Positions 7,003 to 12,737 of a stretch of 12,737 nucleotides of DNA are shown in pieces. The stretch is taken from the NCBI GenBank assembly GCA_050743385.1, contig JBOGFJ010000071.1, positions 1 to 12,737 on the forward strand, written 5' to 3'. Source of the DNA: JACDBD01 sp050743385. GTDB taxonomy: Bacteria; Actinomycetota; Acidimicrobiia; IMCC26256; JACDBD01. Under the pieces are notes generated by a model. That model was not told the DNA's origin, did not search any database, and saw nothing but the letters and a program-made list of their open reading frames with translations. Position numbers and translations under genes: made by a program. Every line of letters begins with the position of its first letter. The first letter of the stretch is position 1.

Positions 7003-8037
7003 GTGGTTCTTGCACGTGGGAATGGGCGCTCAAACATCGAAAACGGGAGTGAAGCCGCGCGCGAGACTCCGATCATCGCCCGCTCACGACTGATCACCAC
7101 GGCACACGGCACGCGCCCCGAGGCGTTCGGCCCCGCCGAGTGGAGCCTCCTCGCGGCGGTGGCCGTCATCTGGGGCTCGTCCTTCCTCTGGATCGAGTAC
7201 GGGCTGGAGTCGTTCCGTCCGCCGGTCGTCACGACCGCCCGCGTCCTCTTGGGCGTGCTCGCGCTCGCGGTCGTACCCGGCGCGCGCCGTACCCGCATCG
7301 ATCGAAGCGATTGGCCGCGCGTCGTCGTGCTCGCGCTTACCTGGATGTCGGTGCCGCTGCTCCTGTTCCCGGTCGCGCAACGCTGGATCGATTCGTCGGT
7401 GGCCGGGATGATCAACGGCGCGGTGCCCTTGACCACCGCGCTGGTCACGGTGTTCGTGTTGCGAGCGTTGCCCGGCCGCGTGCAGCTCGCCGGCTTGCTC
7501 GTCGGCTTCTCGGGGGTGGTGTGCATCGCGTGGCCGTCGGTCCAGGATGCCGGCGCGACCGCGTTCGGATTCCTGCTCTGCGTGGTGGCGGTGTTCCTCT
7601 ACGGCATCGGCGCGAACGTGGCCGTACCGCTGCAGCAACGGTACGGCGCCCTGCCGGTCTTGCTGCGGGCGTTGCTCGTCGCGCTCGTGATCGTGACGCC
7701 CGTCGGTGTCGCCGCGCTCCCGGGATCGGAATGGAACGCCGGCAATGCTGCCGCCATGGTTCCGCTCGGCCTGCTCGGTACCGGTTGGGCCTATGTGGCC
7801 TTCGCCACGCTGTCGGGACGCGCCGGCGCCACGCGCGGCGCCGTCGCGATCTACTTCACGCCGGTCGTGGCCATCGTGCTCGGTGTGGTGGTCCGCGACG
7901 AGCACGTCGCCGTCATCGCCCTGCTCGGCGCCGTCCTCGTGATGATCGGCGCCTGGCTCACGAGTCGGAGCGAGGCCGACCGCGTCGTCGACACCAAGGT
8001 GGCCGAGGCCGCCGAGCAGCCCGTGATTCCAGGTTGA
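7003..8037 (+). CDS. EamA/DMT-superfamily membrane transporter
   Basis: Probable exporter of small metabolites (drug/metabolite transporter superfamily) in the cytoplasmic membrane; the substrate is unknown. The protein has 344 residues with about ten hydrophobic segments arranged as two EamA repeats. The first repeat opens with EWSLLAAVAVIWGSSFLW near residues 46-63; the second includes GFLLCVVAVFLYGIGANVAV and ends with VYFTP-like AIYFTPVVAIVLGVVV and GAVLVMIGAWLTSRS. The last roughly 25 residues are hydrophilic. GTG 7003 is used because a GGAG lies about 7 bases before it and there is no later in-frame ATG, GTG or TTG before the first membrane segment. CTG 7090 is a possible later start that would remove 29 residues. 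The gene stands alone on the plus strand, divergent from livG. A regulatory link to amino acid transport is possible but unproven. Confidence 0.85.
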   Translation: MVLARGNGRSNIENGSEAARETPIIARSRLITTAHGTRPEAFGPAEWSLLAAVAVIWGSSFLWIEYGLESFRPPVVTTARVLLGVLALAVVPGARRTRIDRSDWPRVVVLALTWMSVPLLLFPVAQRWIDSSVAGMINGAVPLTTALVTVFVLRALPGRVQLAGLLVGFSGVVCIAWPSVQDAGATAFGFLLCVVAVFLYGIGANVAVPLQQRYGALPVLLRALLVALVIVTPVGVAALPGSEWNAGNAAAMVPLGLLGTGWAYVAFATLSGRAGATRGAVAIYFTPVVAIVLGVVVRDEHVAVIALLGAVLVMIGAWLTSRSEADRVVDTKVAEAAEQPVIPG

Positions 8038-8040
8038 GTT

Positions 8041-8099
8041 CCCGGCAACTTGCGCGCCGAGCGCGCCAGAAGCGCCGCGAGCGGCGCGCAAGAACCGGG
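8041..8099. terminator. Two-tier palindrome between convergent genes, likely bidirectional terminator
   Basis: An 11-base perfect stem, CTTGCGCGCCG at 8049-8059 pairing with 8082-8092, encloses a 22-base GC-rich loop that can itself fold partly. Outside it CCCGG (8041-8045) pairs with CCGGG (8095-8099) across a 3/2-base internal loop. It starts three bases after the EamA-gene stop and ends ten bases before the stop of the convergent rhodanese-fusion gene. That position supports transcription termination from both sides. No T-run is present. Confidence 0.8.
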
Positions 8100-8109
8100 G
8101 GAGGAGCGC

Positions 8110-9852
8110 TCAGGCCACGGTTCCGGGGTCGCCGGCGTCGGTGACGACGGGGAGGCCGGCGGCGTCCCAGGCGTGCAGACCACCGGCGAGGTTCACGGCG
8201 TCGAATCCCCACGCGGTGAGCGCCTCGGCGACCGCCGCCGAACGGCCGCCGGAACGGCACACCGCGACGATGCGACGATCGTGCGGGAGCTCACCCTGTC
8301 GTGCCTGCACCTCCTTCATGGGGATGTGGACGGCAGACGGGGGATGCCCGGCGGCCCACTCGTCGGGCTCGCGCACGTCGAGCAGGAACGCGCCTTCCTC
8401 GACGAGGGCGTTGCCCTCGGCGGCTTCGACCGCAGGGACGTGGGGCTCGGGCATGCGTTCTCCTTCGGGTCGATCGAGGGGGAGTCCCGCCGCCCGCCAG
8501 GCCGCAAACCCGCCGAGCAGGTCGGACACGTCCCGGAAGCCGGCTGCGGCCAGCGCGCTGGCAGCGACCGACGATCGAGATCCGGCGGCGCAGTAGACGA
8601 CGGTCGGCGCCGCGCGGTCGAGATCGCCGAGCCCTCGGGTCAATGTGGGAAGCGGAACCAGACGCGCTCGGGGCAGCACGCCCGCCTCGGCCTCGCCGGG
8701 GTTCCGGACGTCGACCACCTGGAGCGCGGGGGTGTTGCCCATGCCCTCCGCGAGCCGCTCGATCGTGATCCGGGAGCTCGGTGCGACGGCCTCCGGATGC
8801 TCGACGAACGTACGCACCGGCTCCGCCAGCGCACCGACGACGCGGTCGTACCCGATCCGAGCCAGGCGGATCTTGGCCTCGAGCGCATGCGCCCCCTCGG
8901 CGACGATCACGATGTCACTCTCGGGATTCAGGACGTCGCCGGCGAACTCGGCGAAGCGGCCTTGGAGCGCGACGTTGACCGAGCCCCGGAGATGCCCGGC
9001 GCCGAAGTCGATCGGGTCGCGGGTGTCGAGCACGATCGCGCCCTGCCGCTGCGCTGCGAGCGCCTGGTCGAAGGTCAGCGCGGCCGGCGGTACCTCCTCG
9101 TCGAGCACGGGGCGCGTTTCGCGGTTCCGGCGGGCGTCGAACGAGAAGTACTGCGGTGCCAGCGGTTGGCCTTCGGTCACCACCGCGACGAACTCGTCCT
9201 CGCTCATCGGCTGCAGCGCGTAGTTCGTGCGGCGCTGCTCTCCGATCGTGCTCTGCGTCTCGGTCGACAGGTTCTTGCCGCATGCCGAGCCGGCGCCGTG
9301 TGCCGGGAACACGCGGGTGGCGTCGGGCAGTGTGAGCAGCCTCGTGTGCAGCGATCGGTAGAGGGAGCGGGCGAGCTCGTCGGACGTCATTCCTGTCGAC
9401 GACAGGAGATCGGGTCGGCCCACGTCGCCGATGAACAGCGTGTCGCCGGTGAGCACTCCGTACGGCGGGTCGTCGCCGGCGTGCTCGCGCACGACGATGC
9501 TGATCGACTCGGGAGTGTGGCCGGGAGTCGCCCGCACCTCGAGGTCGACCTGGCCGATGCTCAGGTGCCTCCCGTCGGGGAGCGGCTCGACCGGATAGTC
9601 GATCCGGGCCGCCTCGCCGTAGGAGATGACCGCGCCCGTCTGTGCAGCGAGCTCCAGATGGCCGCTGAGAAAGTCGGCGTGCAGGTGCGTCTCGATGACC
9701 CGCTCGATCGTCAGGCCGGCCGCCGCCGCATCACGGAGGTAGCCACCGACATCCCGCTGGGGGTCGACGACGATGGCGCGCCCGCTCGTCTCGTCCCCCA
9801 CGAGGTACGACGCGTGCGAGAGGCAGTCGAGGTAGTACTGGGTGAAGATCAG
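8110..9852 (-). CDS. Persulfide dioxygenase-like MBL-fold protein fused to three rhodanese domains
   Basis: Predicted sulfur-detoxifying enzyme of the cytoplasm. MBL-fold persulfide dioxygenases oxidise persulfides to sulfite, and rhodanese domains transfer sulfane sulfur (family knowledge; CstB is the closest architecture I know). With a CTG start at 9852 it has 580 residues. MBL domain, about 1-250: THLHADF at 55-61, TPGHTPES with His112, GDTLF with Asp137, and FPAHGAGSACG with His185 and Cys191. His56, His112 and Asp137 match the mononuclear iron ligands of ETHE1-type enzymes. Rhodanese 1, about 260-345, has no active-site Cys (IVIVAEGAHAL) and looks inactive. Rhodanese 2, about 365-457, has YCAAGSRS with Cys421. 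Rhodanese 3, about 467-580, has VCRSGGRS with Cys532. The first ATG/GTG/TTG is GTG 9801, but the family-conserved FTQYYLDCLSHASYL lies upstream of it, so I place the start at CTG 9852. This is 12 bases after the lytic transglycosylase stop, with GAGAGA upstream. Confidence 0.88.
   Translation of the reverse strand: MIFTQYYLDCLSHASYLVGDETSGRAIVVDPQRDVGGYLRDAAAAGLTIERVIETHLHADFLSGHLELAAQTGAVISYGEAARIDYPVEPLPDGRHLSIGQVDLEVRATPGHTPESISIVVREHAGDDPPYGVLTGDTLFIGDVGRPDLLSSTGMTSDELARSLYRSLHTRLLTLPDATRVFPAHGAGSACGKNLSTETQSTIGEQRRTNYALQPMSEDEFVAVVTEGQPLAPQYFSFDARRNRETRPVLDEEVPPAALTFDQALAAQRQGAIVLDTRDPIDFGAGHLRGSVNVALQGRFAEFAGDVLNPESDIVIVAEGAHALEAKIRLARIGYDRVVGALAEPVRTFVEHPEAVAPSSRITIERLAEGMGNTPALQVVDVRNPGEAEAGVLPRARLVPLPTLTRGLGDLDRAAPTVVYCAAGSRSSVAASALAAAGFRDVSDLLGGFAAWRAAGLPLDRPEGERMPEPHVPAVEAAEGNALVEEGAFLLDVREPDEWAAGHPPSAVHIPMKEVQARQGELPHDRRIVAVCRSGGRSAAVAEALTAWGFDAVNLAGGLHAWDAAGLPVVTDAGDPGTVA
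8452..8466 (-). promoter_or_regulatory. Internal Shine-Dalgarno and ATG before the third rhodanese domain
   Basis: Inside the fusion gene, and in its frame, AAGGAG (8465-8460) sits five bases before an ATG (8454-8452). The ATG is exactly at the linker between rhodanese domains 2 and 3. Starting here would give a free-standing 114-residue rhodanese with the intact motif VCRSGGRS. The match to the 16S anti-Shine-Dalgarno sequence is better than that of most gene starts in this window. It could be a working internal start or the leftover of a gene fusion. Confidence 0.5.
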
Positions 9853-9864
9853 ACCGCGATTCTC

Positions 9865-10785
9865 TCACCGTGATCCGGGTCCCGGCACCGCGACCGCCGG
9901 CACCCCGGGATACCCCTCCGGGAGCAGCGCGACGCCGTCGGCCGTCGCGAAGTAGACCTGCCAGTGGTAGTAGCCCCGAAAGACCCGTTCGTCGGTGGTG
10001 AGGAGCGCCGCGTAGCTCTGGATCGCCGCCACGTAGTGCTGGCTGTTGTTGTAGGCGTACAGCGCCCGGTCCATCTCCTCCGGGCCGCCGGCTGCGTCGA
10101 GGTAGCGCCCGGCGGCGAGGATCGCGTCCCGGTTGCTGTTGACGTCACCCTGCCCGTAGCGCGCCCACGTCTCCGGGATGAACTGCATCGGGCCCTGCGC
10201 CCCCGCGCTGCTGGTCCCGCGGATGCGCCCGAGGCGGGTCTCGACGAGATGGATGGCGGCAAGGTAGGGCCACGGGATGCCCGAGGCCGATTCCGCCTCT
10301 CGGTAGTAGCCGAGGAGGACGTCGAGCGGCTCGGGCGCCTCGATGGACCACTCGGGGACGACGGGCTGCGGCTGGTTCAAGGTCGCGATCTCCGTCACCG
10401 CGCTGACGTTGGCGGAGACGATCGGCGCCAGGTCGGCGGGTACGGCCGCCCGCACCGCCTCGACCCAGTCGGGGTGCACGGACAACGCCCGGTATGCGTG
10501 CTGCTGCTCCCAGCCCAGCAGGCGTAGCTGCTCCGGCGTCGGGTCCTCGCTACGCAGGGCGCGCTCGACCCGGGTGATGGTCACCGCCGTCTCGTGTGGG
10601 TTGGCGGGGAGCTCGAGGTCGGTCGGCGCGTTGGCGGTCGGCGGAGCGGCGGTGGCCGGCGCCGTCGTCGCCGACGACGTCTGTGTCGCCTGCTCGTCGG
10701 GTCGTCTGCCGGAGTCCGCGTCCGCGCAGGCGGCGCACAGGGCGAGCAGCGCCACCACTGCCCGCCCGCCACCGCCGCCTGCCAC
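9865..10785 (-). CDS. Secreted or lipid-anchored lytic transglycosylase (SLT domain)
   Basis: Predicted to cleave peptidoglycan glycan strands outside the membrane, forming 1,6-anhydro-muramic ends. The protein has 306 residues. The N-terminus has a short hydrophobic signal (VVALLALCAAC) with Cys20 as a weak lipoprotein site, then a Thr, Ala and Pro-rich linker at about 31-55. Residues about 165-280 form the SLT domain. HLVETRLGRI supplies the likely catalytic Glu182, GAQGPMQFIPETW at 195-207 is the substrate-cleft motif, and ALYAYNNSQHYV is the AYN motif. The C-terminal YYHWQVYFATADG extension recurs, from memory, in actinobacterial relatives. GTG 10785 is chosen because it overlaps the upstream TAG by one base (TAGTG) and leaves a complete signal; GTG codons 9 or 10 residues later are alternatives. 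The gene sits between the TreT-like gene and the sulfur enzyme gene, apparently in one operon. Confidence 0.88.
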   Translation of the reverse strand: MAGGGGGRAVVALLALCAACADADSGRRPDEQATQTSSATTAPATAAPPTANAPTDLELPANPHETAVTITRVERALRSEDPTPEQLRLLGWEQQHAYRALSVHPDWVEAVRAAVPADLAPIVSANVSAVTEIATLNQPQPVVPEWSIEAPEPLDVLLGYYREAESASGIPWPYLAAIHLVETRLGRIRGTSSAGAQGPMQFIPETWARYGQGDVNSNRDAILAAGRYLDAAGGPEEMDRALYAYNNSQHYVAAIQSYAALLTTDERVFRGYYHWQVYFATADGVALLPEGYPGVPAVAVPGPGSR

Positions 10786-12215
10786 TACCGGCCGGCCACC
10801 GCTTCGAGGCGGGCGAACAGCGCCGCCCACTGTTCGAGGTGCCGGGCGCCCAGGAACTCGTCGGTTGCCCGCTGGCGGGCGTTCGCACCGAGCCGCTGCC
10901 TGAGCTCGGAGTCGTCGAGCAGCCTGCCCAGGGCACGCCCGAACGCGGCCAGGTCGGTGGGGTCGTCGAGGAGCAGGCCGTGCTCGCCGTCGACGATCTG
11001 CTCGCTGATGCCGCCCACCGCGCTCGCCACGATCGGGCGGCCTTTCCACATCGCCTCGACGACGGTCAGCCCGAACCCTTCGGCGATGCTCTTCTGCGTG
11101 ACGACGGTCGCGTGACGCTGGAGGGCGTTCACGATGGTGGCGTTCTCGTCGGGGTCGTGCATCGGGATGCAGGCGAGGTGCACGCGGGTGCGCACGGCAT
11201 GTGGGAGGCGACGCCAGAACTCCACGCACTCCGCCAGTACCTCTCCACCCTCGGGATCGTCGGTCACGCCCGTGACGACGGGTCCGGCCAGTACCAGGTG
11301 CGCGTCGTCGACGTGCTCGGCGAACCCGGCCATGACGCCGGACATGTCCTTCATGCGGTCCCAGCGCGACACCTGGGTGACGAGCGGGGCGTCCGGCGGC
11401 GGCGGGGCGCCGGTCTGGAGGATGTCGGCGTGGTACTCGACGCGACCGGGGGAGCCGTCCCTCCGAACGAAGGGCACGGGCTCGATGCCGTCGCCATCCG
11501 AGAGGATCCCGACGTAGCGCAGGATCCGGCCGGTCTCGTCGGGCGAGAGATCGCGGTTCTTGGTCGAGAACGGGTCGATCGACGGTGCGATCACGTGCAC
11601 GCGCGCGGGGTCGGCCCAGGCGGGCGCGAACGCCCGCCGGGTGAACACGACCGCGTCGGCATCCTCGAGATACGGGCGCAGGAACTCCCAACCCTGCTCG
11701 GAGTACTCGTTGGGCGTGTCGATCCCGACGTGGCAGCGCCACACGACGGTGGCCCCGGCCTGCCGCACGGTCCGCGCCAGCCCGATCGTCTGCGGATCGT
11801 GGAGCACGACGATGTCACTCGGCCGCAGCACCGCGCGCAGCTCGACCGCATTGGCGTGCAGGGTGCGTTCGTAGGCGATCCGCTCGTCGGGGCCGAGCGC
11901 GCCACCGTCGCCGGGAGAGCCGTAGAGGCGGTTGTGGATGCGCTTCGTCACCGTGAAGAACTCCGGGTCGCCTTCGATGACTACCCATCTCGCGTCGACG
12001 CCCGCCCCCCGGGCGTAGGCCAGGAGCGTCTGGAGCATCTCGGCCACGCCGCCGCCGGCAGCAGTCGAGTTCACGTTGAGCACGGTGCGGCGCTCGAGGA
12101 AGTGCCGCGCCGCCGCCGCCTGCTCCTTGAACACGGCTCCCCGCTCCGGCCCGACCACCGCCGCGAGCTCGTCGAGCTCGAGGGCGTGCACGCTGACGTC
12201 AGCGAGTCTCGCCAC
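10785..12215 (-). CDS. treT: TreT-like trehalose synthase, GT4-family glycosyltransferase
   Basis: Predicted to join glucose from a nucleotide sugar to glucose, making trehalose in one reversible step in the cytoplasm (TreT family knowledge). The protein has 476 residues. The N-terminal GT-B domain has the TreT-typical VLNVNSTAAGGGVAEML at 45-61, followed by RWVVIEGDPEFFTVTKRIHN and later VVWRCHVGIDTPNE and IAPSIDPFSTKN. The C-terminal domain binds the sugar nucleotide: the EX7E motif is Glu379 to Glu387 in AEGFGLTVVEA, followed by GRPIVASAVGGISEQI. GTG 12215 has GGAGGGGAG seven bases upstream, and its first 17 bases overlap the end of the thiamine-binding gene. No OtsA, OtsB, TreY, TreZ or TreS gene is nearby. 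Another GT4 acceptor cannot be excluded, but the N-terminal motif makes TreT the best call. Confidence 0.86.
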   Translation of the reverse strand: MARLADVSVHALELDELAAVVGPERGAVFKEQAAAARHFLERRTVLNVNSTAAGGGVAEMLQTLLAYARGAGVDARWVVIEGDPEFFTVTKRIHNRLYGSPGDGGALGPDERIAYERTLHANAVELRAVLRPSDIVVLHDPQTIGLARTVRQAGATVVWRCHVGIDTPNEYSEQGWEFLRPYLEDADAVVFTRRAFAPAWADPARVHVIAPSIDPFSTKNRDLSPDETGRILRYVGILSDGDGIEPVPFVRRDGSPGRVEYHADILQTGAPPPPDAPLVTQVSRWDRMKDMSGVMAGFAEHVDDAHLVLAGPVVTGVTDDPEGGEVLAECVEFWRRLPHAVRTRVHLACIPMHDPDENATIVNALQRHATVVTQKSIAEGFGLTVVEAMWKGRPIVASAVGGISEQIVDGEHGLLLDDPTDLAAFGRALGRLLDDSELRQRLGANARQRATDEFLGARHLEQWAALFARLEAVAGR

Positions 12216-12528
12216 GCCTCCACTCCCCTCCGCCGTCCGGCGCGAGACGCCGCTCGACCGACTCCACCTTGCCCCGCAGCGCCCCGCCGGTGCCGGGGCG
12301 GTGGTCGAGCTTGATCACCACGCTCACGCGGGGCGCACGCCCGGCGACGGCCTCCACGCAGCGCCGGATGACGTCCATCACCTCGTCCCAGTCGCCTTCG
12401 AGGTTGGTGAACATGGCGTTGGTCTCGTTGGGGAGGCCGCTGGTGCGCACGATGGCGACCGCCTCCGCCACCGCCTCGCCCACCGAATCGCCGCCGCCGA
12501 TCGGGGTCACCGAGAATGCCGCCAGCAC
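12199..12528 (-). CDS. Thiamine-binding protein, MTH1187/YkoF-like family
   Basis: Small cytoplasmic protein of 109 residues, close to the usual size of about 95-105 for this family (formerly DUF77). Family members form ferredoxin-like oligomers and some bind thiamine; the physiological role is poorly defined. Visible family features are AFSVTPIGGGDSVGEAVAEA near residues 4-23, SGLPNETNAMFTNLEGDWDEV near 30-50, and VSVVIKLDHRPG near 69-80. GTG 12528 follows GGGAGGGGG five bases upstream, and the N-terminus then aligns with the family start. The last 17 bases overlap the TreT-like gene, giving an Arg-rich non-family tail (EWRRGETR). It is the first gene of the right-hand minus-strand operon. 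No thiamine transporter or TPP riboswitch is seen beside it. Confidence 0.87.
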   Translation of the reverse strand: MLAAFSVTPIGGGDSVGEAVAEAVAIVRTSGLPNETNAMFTNLEGDWDEVMDVIRRCVEAVAGRAPRVSVVIKLDHRPGTGGALRGKVESVERRLAPDGGGEWRRGETR

Positions 12529-12562
12529 CGCCGCCCCCTCCCGTCCTTCTCGCGAGTCGCCC

Positions 12563-12590
12563 TCAAGTTCGGCCGTCGGCCTGCCGAGAC
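12563..12590 (+). promoter_or_regulatory. Sigma-28 (FliA)-like promoter candidate
   Basis: CTCAAG, with TCAA at 12563-12566, is followed after 16 bases by GCCGAGAC at 12583-12590. This resembles the flagellar sigma-28 pattern TAAA, 14-16 bases, GCCGATAA. The -10 ends 16 bases before the ATG at 12607, and AGGAG at 12598-12602 is the ribosome binding site, so the leader would be very short. The match is imperfect and based on one site, so it is a suggestion only. The same 78-base gap must also hold the promoter of the minus-strand operon starting at 12528. Confidence 0.3.
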
Positions 12591-12606
12591 CACCGACAGG
12601 AGAAGT

Positions 12607-12737
12607 ATGCCCAGCACCCGTCCCCCCCCGAGGCGAGCCCCGCAGTCCGGCGCCTGCCGGCTGCTCGCGGCCACGTTCGCGGGCTCCGTCGCCCTCCTCC
12701 TGCTGACCGCCGCGCCCGTCTCGGCGCGCCCCGGCGG
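12607..12737 (+). CDS. N-terminus of a secreted protein, cut by the right window edge
   Basis: ATG 12607 is preceded by AGGAG four bases upstream (12598-12602) and opens a frame that stays open to the edge, 43 complete codons. The visible part is a textbook signal peptide: a basic, Pro-rich start (MPSTRPPPRRAP), a hydrophobic core (LLAATFAGSVALLLLTAAP) and a signal peptidase I site after APVSA, near residue 40. The mature protein lies outside the window, so no function can be given. The gene is divergent from the thiamine-binding gene, 78 bases apart. An RR pair is present, but there is no full twin-arginine motif, so Sec export is more likely. Confidence 0.72.
   Translation, partial: MPSTRPPPRRAPQSGACRLLAATFAGSVALLLLTAAPVSARPG

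Noticed and set aside
8050..9873. Plus-strand open frame of 607 codons opposite the rhodanese fusion gene
   Set aside because: The minus strand carries recognisable MBL and rhodanese motifs throughout. The plus frame mirrors their codon bias and has no recognisable domain.
10785..11742. Long upstream extension of the lytic transglycosylase frame to 11742
   Set aside because: It runs in the wrong frame through the TreT-like gene and would bury the signal peptide. The GTG at 10785 fits the export signal and the operon spacing.
10596..12314. Plus-strand open frame of 572 codons opposite the TreT-like gene
   Set aside because: It is antisense to conserved GT4 motifs, with Arg and Asp-rich sequence and no domain. 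It also spans three minus-strand genes.
1..12737. Mobile element, defence island, CRISPR array, tRNA or riboswitch
   Set aside because: No integrase, transposase, terminal repeats, direct-repeat array, tRNA-like fold or recognisable riboswitch core was seen. All long stretches are explained by housekeeping-type genes with uniform composition.

Overview
The window is high-GC DNA (roughly 70 % by eye) with densely packed genes, frequent GTG starts and strongly biased codon third positions. Together with actinobacterial-type families, such as the acidic-linker lipoprotein of a branched-chain amino acid transporter and a TreT-type trehalose synthase, this suggests an actinobacterium. Acidimicrobiia is my best guess, but no rRNA or marker gene is present to confirm it. 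I see no tRNA, rRNA, CRISPR array, insertion sequence, integrase or prophage gene. The region reads as ordinary chromosome.

Left part (1-2941). A glycerol-3-phosphate dehydrogenase gene (glpD, minus) runs off the left edge. It is divergent from a gene for a lipoprotein that binds branched-chain amino acids or a similar ligand (plus). A perfect hairpin at 2972-3001 separates this gene from the convergent transporter operon.

Transporter operon (3021-6940, minus). The transcription order is livG, livF, livH, livM, with overlapping or closely spaced ends. With the convergently encoded binding protein it can form a complete Liv-type (HAAT family) ABC importer: two ATPases, two permeases and one receptor lipoprotein. 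LivH is unusual. It carries a signal peptide and an extracytoplasmic beta-sandwich-like domain of about 100 residues ahead of the normal permease core.

Middle (7003-8037, plus). An EamA/DMT-family membrane transporter is divergent from livG. A large palindrome at 8041-8099 lies between it and the next, convergent operon.

Right operon (8110-12528, minus). Four tightly linked genes are read in the order: thiamine-binding (MTH1187/YkoF-like) protein, TreT-like trehalose glycosyltransferase, lytic transglycosylase, and a persulfide dioxygenase-like metallo-beta-lactamase protein fused to three rhodanese domains. Their functions do not form an obvious pathway, although their ends overlap or nearly touch. 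The sulfur enzyme is the most unusual gene here. Its conserved N-terminus lies upstream of the first GTG and implies a CTG start, and its last rhodanese domain begins at an ATG preceded by a near-ideal Shine-Dalgarno sequence.

Right edge (12607-12737, plus). This is the start of a secreted protein gene with a signal peptide. It is preceded by a short-UTR promoter candidate that resembles the flagellar sigma-28 type.

I did not find a clearly new multi-gene system. The best leads are domain architectures (the LivH ectodomain fusion and the triple-rhodanese protein with an internal translation start).
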